Below are positions 31,566 to 40,720 of a stretch of 64,000 nt of DNA, one piece after another. The notes beneath the pieces were generated by a model. That model was not told the DNA's origin, ran no database searches, and worked only from the letters and a program-made list of their open reading frames with translations. The stretch comes from Curvibacter sp. GWA2_63_95 (GTDB taxonomy: Bacteria > Pseudomonadota > Gammaproteobacteria > Burkholderiales > Burkholderiaceae_C). The position numbers and the translations under genes were made by a program. The DNA is taken from assembly GCA_001795455.1 (NCBI GenBank), contig MGPB01000039.1, positions 57,745 through 121,744 of the forward strand. Direction: 5' to 3'. Within the stretch, counting starts at the first letter, position 1, and each line of letters begins with the position of its first letter.

Positions 31566-32373
31566 GTTCACCCCCGATCTGCCGGCAGCGCTCAGTGCCG
31601 CCCGTGTGCAGCGCATGCCAGCAGGTGGCATGCAGACGGACACCCTGGCCGCGGAAGTGCCCGTGGCGCTGGTCTTCAACGGCATTTCCCACGCGGTGAT
31701 GCTGGCCACGCCCCGGGACCTGGAGGCGTTTGCACTGGGCTTTGCACTCAGCGAGGGAATATTGGACACGGTGGACCAGTGTTTCGGGCTGGAGGTGTTG
31801 CCCGTACAGCTGGACGGCTGCGCGGCGCTGGAGGTGCAACTGGACATTGCCGCCCCCTGTTTTGCGCGCTTGAAGGCCCAGCGCCGCAGCCTGGCCGGCC
31901 GCACTGGCTGCGGTGTGTGTGGGCTCGATAGCCTGCAGGCGCTGGACCTGGTGCCGCCACCCCTGCGGCCACAGCCCTGGGTACAGGCCATGGACACGGA
32001 CACTGTGCTGCGTGCCGTGCAGGCCATGGTGCCGCTGCAGCTGCTCAACGCGACCTGTGGCTCCCTGCATGCCGCCGCATGGGCTACCCCGGACGGCGAG
32101 GTCACGCTGTTGATGGAAGACGTGGGCCGCCACAACGCGCTGGACAAGCTGCTGGGTGCGCTGGCGCGTACAGGCCAGATCCGCCAACCCGGCTGGGTGC
32201 TCATGAGCAGCCGCGCCAGCCATGAACTGGTGCGCAAGTGTGTGCGCCTGCAGGTGCCGCTGCTGGCCACCATCTCGGCCCCAACCGACCTGGCCGTGGC
32301 CATGGCGCAGCGGGCCGGCCTGCAGCTGTGGGGCCTGTGCCGCGCGCCGCACGCGGTGCGCTACACACCCTGA
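31558..32373 (+). CDS. fdhD: Formate dehydrogenase accessory sulfurtransferase FdhD
   Basis: Transfers sulfur from IscS to the Mo-bis-MGD cofactor so that formate dehydrogenases become active. 271 residues with EVPVALVFNGISHAVMLATP, the cofactor-binding fold, the essential flexible loop GRTGCGVCGLDS carrying the CxxC pair, EDVGRHNALDKLLG and SSRASHELVRKC. ATG 31558 is within the preceding gene, consistent with coupling. The operon partner is the FdhF/YdeP-type enzyme. Confidence 0.95.
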   Translation: MPEFTPDLPAALSAARVQRMPAGGMQTDTLAAEVPVALVFNGISHAVMLATPRDLEAFALGFALSEGILDTVDQCFGLEVLPVQLDGCAALEVQLDIAAPCFARLKAQRRSLAGRTGCGVCGLDSLQALDLVPPPLRPQPWVQAMDTDTVLRAVQAMVPLQLLNATCGSLHAAAWATPDGEVTLLMEDVGRHNALDKLLGALARTGQIRQPGWVLMSSRASHELVRKCVRLQVPLLATISAPTDLAVAMAQRAGLQLWGLCRAPHAVRYTP

Positions 32374-32472
32374 GCCCGGCCACCGCCTGCCCCCCAAAGC
32401 TCTGGGGAATAAGGGGCCGGGTCAATAATGGACGCATTGCGGGGCGTGTGTGCCGCCCCTGAGGAGCTTCCC

Positions 32473-34989
32473 TTGAAACTGTCTTTCTTCGCGCTGGGCT
32501 GGCGTACCCTGTGGCGCGACGTGCGCTCGGGCGAACTGCGCCTGCTCATCCTGGCGGTCACGCTGGCCGTGGCGGCCCTCACTGCGGTGGGTTTTTTTGC
32601 CGACCGCCTGCAAGGCGGCCTGCAGCGCGATGCACGCCAGTTGCTCGGCGGGGACGCCGTGGTCTCCAGTGACAACCCGCCGCCCGAGGCCTTTGAGGCG
32701 CAAGCCCGCACGCTGGGCCTGCAGGTGGTGCACATGCTGGGCTTTCCCACCATGGCCCGTGCCAGCGATGCGCAGGGCGGCGCGGCCAAGCTGGTGGCGC
32801 TCAAGGTGGTGGAGCCCGGTTACCCGCTGCGTGGCAGCTTGCGCGTGAGCAGCGCGCCTGACGCGCCCGATGCTGCCACCAAAGACACGCCCGCCGCGGG
32901 CAAAGCCTGGGTCGATGCGGCCTTGCTGGAGGCGATTGGCCTGAACGTGGGGGACCCTCTCCTGCTGGGCGAAGGCCGGTTCACGGTGGACCGCATCATC
33001 GTGATGGAGCCCGACCGTGGTGGCGGCTTCATGAACTTTGCGCCGCGCGTGATGATTTCGAAGCCCGACCTGGCCGCCACCGGCTTGGTGCAACCGGCCA
33101 GCCGCCTCAACTACCGCATGGCGGTGGCGGGCAACGAGCCTGCCGTGAAACGTTTTGTCGATTGGGCCGATGCACAGGTGAAAGGCGGCGTGCGTGGGGT
33201 TCGTGTGGAGTCGCTGCAAAGCGGTCGCCCCGAGATGAGCCAGACGCTGGACCGCGCACAAAAGTTCTTGAGCCTGGTGGCACTCTTGGCTGCCTTGCTG
33301 AGCGCCGTGGCCGTGGCCTTGGCCGCGCGTGCGTTTGCCGCCAACCATTTGGACGACTGCGCCATGCTGCGGGTGCTGGGCCTGTCGCAGCGCACCATTG
33401 CCAGCGCCTACGCGTTTGAGTTTGCGCTGGTGGGTCTGTTTGCCAGCGGCCTGGGCGTGGCGCTGGGTTTTGGCGTGCACTACCTGTTTGTGGCGCTGCT
33501 GGCGGGGCTGGTGGATGCGGCCTTGCCTGCGGCTTCGCTGTGGCCGGTGGTGCTGGGCGTGGGCATGGGGCTCACGCTGCTGATGGCCTTTGGCCTGCCG
33601 CCCGTGTTGCAGCTGGCCCAGGTGCCCGCGCTGCGCGTGATCCGCCGTGATGTGGGTAACCTGCGCCCCGCCTCGCTGGGGGTGCTGGCCATTGGTGTGG
33701 CCGGGTTTGCCGCGCTGCTGATGACGGTGAGCAGTGACCTGCTGCTGGGCCTGATTGCGGTGGGCGGCTTTGCCGGTGCGGTGCTGGTGTTTGCTGCGCT
33801 GAGCTGGGTGGCCGTGAAGGTGCTGCGCAAGAGCGTGAACGAAGCCACGGCGCCGCGCTGGCTGGTGCTGGCTACGCGCCAAATCTCGGCCCGCCCGGCC
33901 TACACCGTGGTGCAGGTGAGTGCGCTGTCGGTGGGCCTGCTGGCGCTGGTGCTCTTGGTGCTGCTGCGCACCGATTTGATCAGCAGCTGGCGCAAGGCCA
34001 CGCCGCCCGATGCGCCCAACCGCTTTGTCATCAACGTGATGCCGGAGCAGTCCGACGCGTTCCAGAAAGCGCTGACCGACAGTGGTGTCACCAAGTTCGA
34101 CTGGTACCCCATGATCCGTGGCCGCCTGGTCGCGGTGAATGGCAAGGAGATCTCGCCCGACAACTTCACGGAAGACCGCGCCAAGCGCCTGGTGGACCGC
34201 GAGTTCAACCTCTCCCACAGCAGCAAGAACCCGCCGCACAACCTCATCGTCGGCGGGCAGTGGACCGAGGACGAAGAGGGTGCCGTGAGTGTGGAAGAGG
34301 GCATTGCCAAGACCCTGAACCTGAAGCTGGGCGACAGCCTGCGCTTTGACATTGGCGGCATGCAGACCGAGTCGAAAATCACCTCGCTGCGCAAGGTGGA
34401 CTGGGGCTCCATGCGGGCCAACTTCTTTGTGATGTACCCGGTGGGCGTGCTCAAGGACGTGCCCAGCACCTACATGGGCGCCTTCAAGGCGCCCGAGACC
34501 AAGGGCTTTGACAACGCCTTGGTGCGTGCGTTCCCCAACATCACCAATGTGGACATGACCAGCACCATCAACCAGGTGCAGCGTGTGCTGGACCAGGTCA
34601 TCCGCGCGGTGGAGTTCTTGTTCGGCTTCACGCTGGCGGCGGGCCTGGTGGTGTTGTTCGCCGCGGTGACGGCCACGCGGGAGGACCGCGCGCGCGAGTT
34701 CGCCATCATGCGTGCCGTGGGCGCAGGCAGCAGCCTGCTGCGCCAGGTGCAGCGCACCGAGCTGGTCGGTGTGGGCCTGTTGGCGGGCTTCCTGGCCTCT
34801 GTGGTGGCTGCGGCGGTGGGCTGGGCGCTGGCGCGCTTTGTGTTCGAGTTCGACTGGACCGTGCAGCTCTGGGTGCCGCTGGTGGGCGCCCTGGCCGGCG
34901 CGGTGCTGGCGCTGGCCGCGGGCTGGTGGGGCCTGCGCGATGTGCTGCGCCGCCCGGTGGTGGAGACACTGCGCCGCGCCGCCAGCTAG
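32473..34989 (+). CDS. FtsX/YbbP-like ABC transporter permease
   Basis: Large permease with two FtsX modules, 838 residues from TTG 32473. That start is chosen because GAGGAG (32461-32466) lies 6 bases upstream; an ATG at 32428 would lengthen it by 15 unconserved residues. One N-terminal helix (LRLLILAVTLAVAALTAVGF), a periplasmic MacB-like domain, four helices, a second periplasmic domain (NRFVINVMPEQSDAFQKALT) and three C-terminal helices (FTLAAGLVVLFAAVTATRED). YbbP normally works with the ATPase YbbA, but no ATPase gene is adjacent here. Role in exporting or extracting a hydrophobic molecule is inferred from the family. Confidence 0.88.
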   Translation: MKLSFFALGWRTLWRDVRSGELRLLILAVTLAVAALTAVGFFADRLQGGLQRDARQLLGGDAVVSSDNPPPEAFEAQARTLGLQVVHMLGFPTMARASDAQGGAAKLVALKVVEPGYPLRGSLRVSSAPDAPDAATKDTPAAGKAWVDAALLEAIGLNVGDPLLLGEGRFTVDRIIVMEPDRGGGFMNFAPRVMISKPDLAATGLVQPASRLNYRMAVAGNEPAVKRFVDWADAQVKGGVRGVRVESLQSGRPEMSQTLDRAQKFLSLVALLAALLSAVAVALAARAFAANHLDDCAMLRVLGLSQRTIASAYAFEFALVGLFASGLGVALGFGVHYLFVALLAGLVDAALPAASLWPVVLGVGMGLTLLMAFGLPPVLQLAQVPALRVIRRDVGNLRPASLGVLAIGVAGFAALLMTVSSDLLLGLIAVGGFAGAVLVFAALSWVAVKVLRKSVNEATAPRWLVLATRQISARPAYTVVQVSALSVGLLALVLLVLLRTDLISSWRKATPPDAPNRFVINVMPEQSDAFQKALTDSGVTKFDWYPMIRGRLVAVNGKEISPDNFTEDRAKRLVDREFNLSHSSKNPPHNLIVGGQWTEDEEGAVSVEEGIAKTLNLKLGDSLRFDIGGMQTESKITSLRKVDWGSMRANFFVMYPVGVLKDVPSTYMGAFKAPETKGFDNALVRAFPNITNVDMTSTINQVQRVLDQVIRAVEFLFGFTLAAGLVVLFAAVTATREDRAREFAIMRAVGAGSSLLRQVQRTELVGVGLLAGFLASVVAAAVGWALARFVFEFDWTVQLWVPLVGALAGAVLALAAGWWGLRDVLRRPVVETLRRAAS

Positions 34990-35057
34990 ATTGCTATTGT
35001 TTTAGTAGCTGTTGGCGCAGTATCCACGAGGGCTGGAGGCCAAAAACACGCTAAAAG
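34990..35057 (-). repeat. Family A interspersed repeat, copy 8
   Basis: Fills the whole gap between the convergent permease and acetyltransferase genes; the acetyltransferase stop lies at its edge. On the plus strand: GCTATTGTTTTAGTAGCTG, GCGCAGTATCCACGAGGGC, GGAGGCCAAAAACACGC. Confidence 0.9.
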
Positions 35058-37748
35058 TCAGAGTTTGTGGCTGACCAGCTTGAAGTCGGGGTCTTCGGCG
35101 TAGGTTTTGACGGTGAAGCCCAGGCTGCGCATGAGCCGCAGCATGCCGGGGTTGTGCACCAGCACCAGGCCGTCGATCTCGCTCAGGCCCTTGTCGCGGG
35201 CCACATCCATGATGGACTGCATCAAGCGTGAGCCCAGGCCCTTGCCGCCGAAGTCGTCGGCCACCACCAGCGAAAACTCGCAGCTGGACTGGTCGGGGTT
35301 GGTCACGTAGCGCGACACCCCAATGATGCGTTCGGTCTCGGTAAAGCCGCCATCGCCATTGGCCGTGCGCTCCTTGTGCACCGCCACCAGGGCCATCTCG
35401 CGGTCGTAGTCAATCAGCGTGAAACGCGCCAGCATGGCCGGGGGCAGCTCGTGCATGCTGGAGACAAAGCGGAAGTAGCGGCTTTCTCTGGACAGGCCTT
35501 GCACCAGCGTTTGCAGCATCTGCGCATCGTCGGGCTGGATGGGGCGCACGGTGTATTCGCCGCCATCGCGCATGGGCCACAGCTGCTCGTACTGCGCGGG
35601 GTAGGGCAGGATGGACAGGTGGTTGTAGTTGTGAATGCGGCTGCTCACGCCCTGGGTGGCGTGGTCGATGACGATGCGCGCGTCCACCGCCACGGCACCA
35701 TGTTCGTCCACGATGATGGGGTTGATGTCCATCTCGCGCAGCTGGGGCAGCTCACACACCATCTCGGAGATGCGCAGCAGAATCTGCTCCAGCATGTCCA
35801 CATGGGCTGGCTGGCTGCCGCGCCATTCGCCCAGCGTTTCCGCCACGCGCGAGCGCTCAATCAGGCGGCGTGCCAAAAACTGGTTGAGCGGTGGCAGCTC
35901 CATCGCGCGGTCGTTGATCAGCTCGATCATGGTGCCACCGGCCCCAAACGCGATGACGGGGCCAAACGGGTCGTCGGTGACCAGGCCAATGTAGATCTCG
36001 CGCCCGTGGCGCGGGCGCACCATGCTTTGCACGGTGACGCCGTTGATACGTGCATCCGGGCGCAGCTTCTTCACGGTTTGCACCATGTCGTTGTAGGTGT
36101 CGCGCACGCCGGTGGCGTTCATGATGTTGAGCGCCACGCCGCCCACGTCCGACTTGTGGCTGATGTCGGGCGAGTCGATTTTGAGCACCGCCGGAAACCC
36201 CAGCTGTGTGGCAATCATCATGGCCTCGTTGGCGCTGCGCGCCAGGATGGTCTGGGTGACCGGAATATGGAAGGCCGAGAGCAGCGTCTTGGACTCCATC
36301 TCGGTCAGCACCTTGCGGCGTTCGGCCAGCACACTCTCAATCACCAGACGCGCGCCTTCGATGTCCGGCTTGGCCAGGGCGGAGAGGGGCGGTGGCGTTT
36401 GTTGCAGCAGCAGCTGGTTTTGGTAGAAGGACGCAATGTTGCCAAAGGCTCCCACCGCGGCCTCGGGCGTGCGAAAACTCGGGATCTCGGCCGCCTTGAG
36501 GATGCCGCGTCCTGCGTCCACGGTGGTGTCGCCCATCCAGCATGAGAGCAGGGGTTTGCCCATGGCCTTTTTTTCCTCGGCCAGGGCACTGGCCACGGCC
36601 GATGCATCGTTGCCAGCCTTGGGCGAGTAGATGGCCAGCACGCCGTCCACTCCGCGGTCGCGGCTGGCCGCCTGGATGGCGGCGCGGTAGTGCTCGGGCC
36701 CGGCATCTTCCGACAGGTCCAGCAGATCGGTTAGCGAGGCCTGCTCGGGCAACAGCGGCTTGAGCTGCGCGGCCGATTCGGGGGACAGTTTGCCCAGCGC
36801 CAGCTGCAGCTCGTTGATCCAGTCGGCCGCCAGCACACCAGGGCCGCCGCCGTTGGTCACGATGGCCAGGCGTTTGCCCACCGGCCGGTAGCGCGAGGCC
36901 AGGCACTTGGCCGCCGAAAACAGCTCCACAAACGAACGTACCCGCACCGCGCCCGCGCGCCGCAGCGCGGAGTCAAACACATCGTCGCTGCCCACAATGG
37001 CGCCGCTGTGGGTTTGCGCTGCCTCGTTGCCCGCAGGCTTGCGCCCGGCCTTCAGCACCACCACGGGTTTGGCATTGGCCGCCATACGCAGCGCACTCAT
37101 GAAGCGGCGCGCGCTGGAGATGCCTTCCAGGTAGACCACGATGCTTTGTGTCTGTGCGTCGTTGGCCAAAAAGTCCAGCACATGGGCAATGTCCACCGCC
37201 GTGTGGGGCCCCAGGGACACCACTGACGAAAACCCCACTGCGTTGTTGGCCGCCCAATCCAGCATGGAGGCGGTGAGCGCGCCCGACTGCGACACCAAGG
37301 CCAGCGAGCCGCGCTGGGCCAGTGGCCCGGCCGCGCTGGCATTGAGCTGTAACTGCGGGCGCTGCAGGCCCAGGCCGTTGGGCCCCAGCAGGTGCACGCC
37401 TTCGCGGCGGGCAATCTTCTTCAGCTCGGTGGCCTGGTCGGCCGTGATGCCGCTGGAGATGATGAGCGCCGCCCTGCAGGCCACGCGGCCCGCAATCTCC
37501 AGTGCCGCGCACACATCGGCCGGTGGCAGGGCAATGATGGCCAGGTCCGATCGCGCCTGCGCCAGCTCGGCCAGCGTGCCACTGCTGTGGATGTCCAGAA
37601 ACCGCAGGCTGCCGGTGAAGGTTTGCGCCTTGAGCGCTGCCACCACGGCGCGTGCCTGCGCGGTCTGCGCTTCGGGCGTGTCCACCGGCCCGGCAAACAC
37701 AATGATGGACTGGGGGGCGAATAGGGGGGTGAGAAAGTGTTTTTCCAT
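35058..37748 (-). CDS. Pat-like protein: acyl-CoA synthetase (ADP-forming)-type domains fused to GNAT acetyltransferase
   Basis: 896 residues. Residues 1-~690 are NDP-forming acyl-CoA-synthetase-like: CoA-binding (LLGPNGLGLQRPQLQLNASA, LVSQSGALTASMLDWA), ligase domain (NGGGPGVLAADWI) and ATP-grasp part (FPAVLKIDSPDISHKSDVGG, REMDINPIIVDEHG). The last ~150 residues are a GNAT domain (YTVRPIQPDDAQMLQTLVQG, FGGKGLGSRLMQSIMDVARD). This is the layout of the Salmonella Pat/E. coli PatZ lysine acetyltransferases, in which the synthetase part is regulatory. It starts 8 bases after an HDAC-family deacetylase stop on the same strand, suggesting a reversible protein-acetylation operon. Confidence 0.92.
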   Translation of the reverse strand: MEKHFLTPLFAPQSIIVFAGPVDTPEAQTAQARAVVAALKAQTFTGSLRFLDIHSSGTLAELAQARSDLAIIALPPADVCAALEIAGRVACRAALIISSGITADQATELKKIARREGVHLLGPNGLGLQRPQLQLNASAAGPLAQRGSLALVSQSGALTASMLDWAANNAVGFSSVVSLGPHTAVDIAHVLDFLANDAQTQSIVVYLEGISSARRFMSALRMAANAKPVVVLKAGRKPAGNEAAQTHSGAIVGSDDVFDSALRRAGAVRVRSFVELFSAAKCLASRYRPVGKRLAIVTNGGGPGVLAADWINELQLALGKLSPESAAQLKPLLPEQASLTDLLDLSEDAGPEHYRAAIQAASRDRGVDGVLAIYSPKAGNDASAVASALAEEKKAMGKPLLSCWMGDTTVDAGRGILKAAEIPSFRTPEAAVGAFGNIASFYQNQLLLQQTPPPLSALAKPDIEGARLVIESVLAERRKVLTEMESKTLLSAFHIPVTQTILARSANEAMMIATQLGFPAVLKIDSPDISHKSDVGGVALNIMNATGVRDTYNDMVQTVKKLRPDARINGVTVQSMVRPRHGREIYIGLVTDDPFGPVIAFGAGGTMIELINDRAMELPPLNQFLARRLIERSRVAETLGEWRGSQPAHVDMLEQILLRISEMVCELPQLREMDINPIIVDEHGAVAVDARIVIDHATQGVSSRIHNYNHLSILPYPAQYEQLWPMRDGGEYTVRPIQPDDAQMLQTLVQGLSRESRYFRFVSSMHELPPAMLARFTLIDYDREMALVAVHKERTANGDGGFTETERIIGVSRYVTNPDQSSCEFSLVVADDFGGKGLGSRLMQSIMDVARDKGLSEIDGLVLVHNPGMLRLMRSLGFTVKTYAEDPDFKLVSHKL

Positions 37749-37756
37749 GGAGTCCT

Positions 37757-38683
37757 CTAGTCTGCGCCTATCAATACCTTGACGTGTTCGGCCACGCTGC
37801 GGGCCAGCGGGTTGAGCACGTAGCCACCCTCCAGGCAGGAGATCACACGCCCCTTGCAGTGGCGCTCCGCCACGTCCATCAGCTGCCGGGTGACCCAGGC
37901 GTAGTCGGCATCCACCAGGCCCAGGTTACCCATGTCGTCTTCGCGGTGCGCGTCAAACCCGGCAGAGATGTAGATGAGCTGCGGCGCAAACGCGTCCAGC
38001 GCCGGCAGCCAGCGGCTGCGCACGGCCTCGCGAAAGGCATCGCTGCCCGAGCGTGAAGGCAGGCCCACATTCACCATGTTCGGGCCAGTGGCGTTTTCGC
38101 CAGTAAAGGGGTAGAGGCCTTCTTCAAAAATGGAGCACATCAACACCCGCTCGTCGCCACGAAAAATGTCTTCGCTGCCATTGCCGTGGTGCACATCAAA
38201 GTCGATCAGCGCCACACGCTGCAGGCCGTGCACATGGAGCGCATGGCGTATGCCTACCGCCACGTTGTTGAAGAAACAAAAGCCCATGGCCGCGGCCCGT
38301 TCGGCGTGGTGGCCCGGGGGGCGCACGCAGCAAAAGGCGCTGGGCACATTGCCAGCCAGCACCAGGTCGGTGGCCTGCACGGCAGCCCCTGCGGCGCGCA
38401 GGGCGGCGGGCACGGTGTAGGGGTTCATGTCGGTGTCGGGGTCCACCTTGTGGTAACCCTCGGCGGGGGCGGCGTCCAGCAGCTCGTGCACGTAGTTGCT
38501 GGCGTGGGCGCGGCCCAGTTGCTCCTCAGTGGCCAGCGGCGCGTCGTAGGTGTTCATGTAGTCCAGCAGCCCCTTGACCAGCAGCATGTCGTGGATGGCG
38601 CCCAGGCGCTCCGGGCATTCGGGGTGGTTGGGCCCCATCTCATGGCGGGCGCAGTCCGGGTGCGAGATAAAGGCAGGCAACAT
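37757..38683 (-). CDS. Histone deacetylase family protein (class II/AcuC-like)
   Basis: 308-residue zinc-dependent amidohydrolase. FCCVRPPGHHAERAAAMGFC holds the catalytic His pair, ALIDFDVHHGNGSEDIF the zinc ligands Asp and His, and ISAGFDAHREDDMGNLGL the third ligand Asp; LEGGYVLNPLA closes the active site. All catalytic positions are intact. Bacterial members deacetylate proteins (AcuC on acetyl-CoA synthetase) or small acetylated amines. Immediately upstream of the Pat-like gene, 8 bases apart, hence probably the eraser to that writer. Confidence 0.93.
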   Translation of the reverse strand: MLPAFISHPDCARHEMGPNHPECPERLGAIHDMLLVKGLLDYMNTYDAPLATEEQLGRAHASNYVHELLDAAPAEGYHKVDPDTDMNPYTVPAALRAAGAAVQATDLVLAGNVPSAFCCVRPPGHHAERAAAMGFCFFNNVAVGIRHALHVHGLQRVALIDFDVHHGNGSEDIFRGDERVLMCSIFEEGLYPFTGENATGPNMVNVGLPSRSGSDAFREAVRSRWLPALDAFAPQLIYISAGFDAHREDDMGNLGLVDADYAWVTRQLMDVAERHCKGRVISCLEGGYVLNPLARSVAEHVKVLIGAD

Positions 38684-38845
38684 GCAGTCTCCAGCGTGGT
38701 GGTCTCAGTATGAAACAGCCAGTCTAGGCAGGCAAGCTGACGCGGGCCTTGATCCAGGGCAAGCGCCGGTGTGTGGGGGCGCTATGTCCCCGGCCTTCAC
38801 CGGGAAATGCCGCCTTGGCAGCACCCTTGTTACCATCCCTGACCC

Positions 38846-39874
38846 ATGACGCCGCCCTCCGCCTCCTCCCGCTCCTCGCGTTTCCCTCTTCGCTTTGTCA
38901 CCACCAGTGCCCAGGTGCTGGCACTGCTGCTGTGCCTGCTGACCCTGTGCTACGGCTTGCTGCCGGGCCTGCTGGCGGTGTGCCTGGGCTACATGGCCAC
39001 CCAGGCGCTCACCCACAACCGGCGTCTGGGGCGCCTCAAGCCCACGCCGTTTTGGGCTGCTACGGTGGTGATCGTGTTGCCCCTGGTGGCGCTGGCCCTG
39101 CTGCTGGCCAATGCCCAGGGCATGCTGGTGGGCGCCGTGGCCCAGTACGAGGCCCTGTTGCACCACCTGGCCCGCACGGTGCTGGAGATACGCCAAAAAC
39201 TGCCGCCCAACCTCGCCACCCATCTGCCGGACGAACTGATTGCCGCCCAGGCCTGGCTGGCGTCCTACCTGCAGTCACAGGCGCGCTCGCTCACAGGCTG
39301 GGGCTCGGCCGGGCTGCAGGGCGGCTTGCTGGCCTATGTGGGGCTGGTGATTGGGGCGCTGGTGGTGGGCACGCCTGGTGTAGAGCAAGCAGCCCCCTTG
39401 CGCGCCGCCATGCGCACGCGGGCCGCGCACTTCATCCAGGCTTTTCGCCAAATTGTGGTCGCCCAGTTCTGGATCGCCGCGTTCAACGCCATGTGCACCG
39501 CCCTGTTTTTGTTTGCCGCGCTGCCGCTGTTTGACGTGTTTATTCCCTACAGCGGCATGCTGGTGGCGCTCACCTTCTTTGCCGGGCTTATTCCCATCGT
39601 CGGTAACCTGCTGTGCAACGGCGTGCTCACGCTGGCCGGTGTGTCGGTGGCGCCCATGGTGGGCCTGGCCTGCCTCATTTTCCTGATCGCCATCCACAAG
39701 TTCGAATACGTCATCAACGCCAAGGTGGTGGGCAAACGCACCGGCACCTCGGCCTGGGAGCTGCTCACGGTGATGTTTGTGGGCGAAGCCATTTTTGGCG
39801 TGGCCGGCCTGGTGGCCGCGCCGCTGTACTACGCCTATGTGAAGCGGGAGCTGCTGGAAGAGGGCTTGGTCTAG
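38846..39874 (+). CDS. AI-2E family transporter (PerM/YdiK-like permease)
   Basis: 342-residue inner-membrane protein with about seven to eight helices. The hydrophilic N-terminus is followed by LALLLCLLTLCYGLLPGLLA; a soluble helical part (LHHLARTVLEIRQKLPPNL) comes before the second half, which contains the family signature PYSGMLVALTFFAGLIPIVG and the terminal pattern LTVMFVGEAIFGVAGLVAAP. Substrate unknown: the family name derives from a few members linked to autoinducer-2. The stop codon TAG is the first base triplet before a family A repeat. Confidence 0.88.
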   Translation: MTPPSASSRSSRFPLRFVTTSAQVLALLLCLLTLCYGLLPGLLAVCLGYMATQALTHNRRLGRLKPTPFWAATVVIVLPLVALALLLANAQGMLVGAVAQYEALLHHLARTVLEIRQKLPPNLATHLPDELIAAQAWLASYLQSQARSLTGWGSAGLQGGLLAYVGLVIGALVVGTPGVEQAAPLRAAMRTRAAHFIQAFRQIVVAQFWIAAFNAMCTALFLFAALPLFDVFIPYSGMLVALTFFAGLIPIVGNLLCNGVLTLAGVSVAPMVGLACLIFLIAIHKFEYVINAKVVGKRTGTSAWELLTVMFVGEAIFGVAGLVAAPLYYAYVKRELLEEGLV

Positions 39875-39938
39875 TTTTAAGCCTTTTAGGCCTCTAGCCC
39901 CCGCGGATATTGCGCGAACAGCTTCTGTTTTGATAGCA
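39874..39938 (+). repeat. Family A interspersed repeat, copy 9
   Basis: Begins at the permease stop: TTTTAAGCCTTTTAGGCCTC, TAGCCCCCGCGGATATTGCG, AACAGCTTCTGTTTTGATAG. Lies 54 bases upstream of the VOC gene. Confidence 0.9.
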
Positions 39939-39991
39939 CTAAGAATGCTGTGCCGCTTGCTGACTGAGCACTGGACCGGACTGGAGAGCCC

Positions 39992-40384
39992 ATGTTTTCC
40001 CATATCTTTGTCGGCGTCACCGACTTCGAACGCGCGCTGCGCTTCTACACCCCGCTCATGCAGGCGCTGGGCCAGCAGCAACGTTTCATTGAACGCGAGC
40101 GCCCATGGGCGGGCTGGCAGACTGAAGGTGTGGCGCGCCCGCTATTCCTTATCGGCAAGCCGTTTGATGGGGACCATGCGGCGGGCAACGGCCAGATGAC
40201 CGCCTTTCTGGCGGATAGCCGTGCGCAGGTGGATGCGGTGTACCAAACCGCGCTGGCCCATGGCGGCACCAGCGAGGGTGCGCCGGGCCTGCGGCCCGAG
40301 TACCACGACCACTACTACGGTGCTTACTTTCGGGATACGGAGGGGAACAAGCTGTGTGTGGCTTGCCATGGGGTGCAGGCGTGA
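39992..40384 (+). CDS. VOC (glyoxalase/dioxygenase fold) family protein
   Basis: 130 residues, one vicinal-oxygen-chelate module pair: MFSHIFVGVTDFERALRFYT opens the first beta-alpha-beta unit with a metal-ligand-type His4, and YYGAYFRDTEGNKLCVACHG closes the second. The C-terminal acidic ligand position is seen as D/E in RDTEGN. A function in lactoylglutathione chemistry or ring cleavage cannot be distinguished. Single gene preceded by a repeat and followed by the AT-richer cassette region. Confidence 0.88.
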   Translation: MFSHIFVGVTDFERALRFYTPLMQALGQQQRFIERERPWAGWQTEGVARPLFLIGKPFDGDHAAGNGQMTAFLADSRAQVDAVYQTALAHGGTSEGAPGLRPEYHDHYYGAYFRDTEGNKLCVACHGVQA

Positions 40385-40505
40385 TGGATGCCTCTGTTTG
40401 AGCGAGTTCTTGCTGGGTTTGGCTTCATTTTCATAAAAGCCTGGCAGCTTTGAATCTGCGAAATCAGATATAAATCAAGCACTTAAAAATACACGGGAGG
40501 AAAAA

Positions 40506-40640
40506 ATGTGGCCAAGCGACTTTGTTCATAAGACCTGTTTGACGTCCGTAACACGTTGGGACTCTGGAAATCGTGACAACTTTTCCCCGCACGCTGAACT
40601 TCGCCAGATCATTTACAAAGCATTCTGTGCGACCAGTTAA
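40506..40640 (+). CDS. Short ORF of 44 codons upstream of attC, possible cassette gene
   Basis: ATG 40506 is preceded by a perfect-looking GGGAGG (40495-40500) at 5-base spacing, and the ORF ends in TAA 8 bases before an integron attC site, exactly where a cassette gene should end. The predicted peptide begins MWPSDFVHKTCLTSVTRWDS and has no recognised domain, signal peptide or membrane helix. It could be a small protein or the decayed end of a longer cassette gene. The 120 bases before it contain no attI or attC core that I can see. Confidence 0.4.
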   Translation: MWPSDFVHKTCLTSVTRWDSGNRDNFSPHAELRQIIYKAFCATS

Positions 40641-40648
40641 TCCCCGAT

Positions 40649-40715
40649 GCCCAACCCATCATTCCACCGGACCTGCGCGAAAAGCTGCGCAGGCCTGTGA
40701 ATTCAGACGTTAGGC
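40649..40715 (+). other. Integron attC recombination site
   Basis: 67 bp with the complete attC layout: GCCCAAC (40649-40655, inverse core) pairs with GTTAGGC (40709-40715, core GTTRRRY). A short unpaired spacer follows. The inner stems ATTCCACCGGACC and GGCCTGTGAAT pair with three extra bases on the first side (C, C and A, so G, G and T on the bottom strand), as expected for the extrahelical bases that guide the integrase. The tip TGCGC/GCGCA is the variable terminal structure. The DUF2971 gene starts 6 bases after the core. Confidence 0.9.
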
Positions 40716-40720
40716 GTCAC

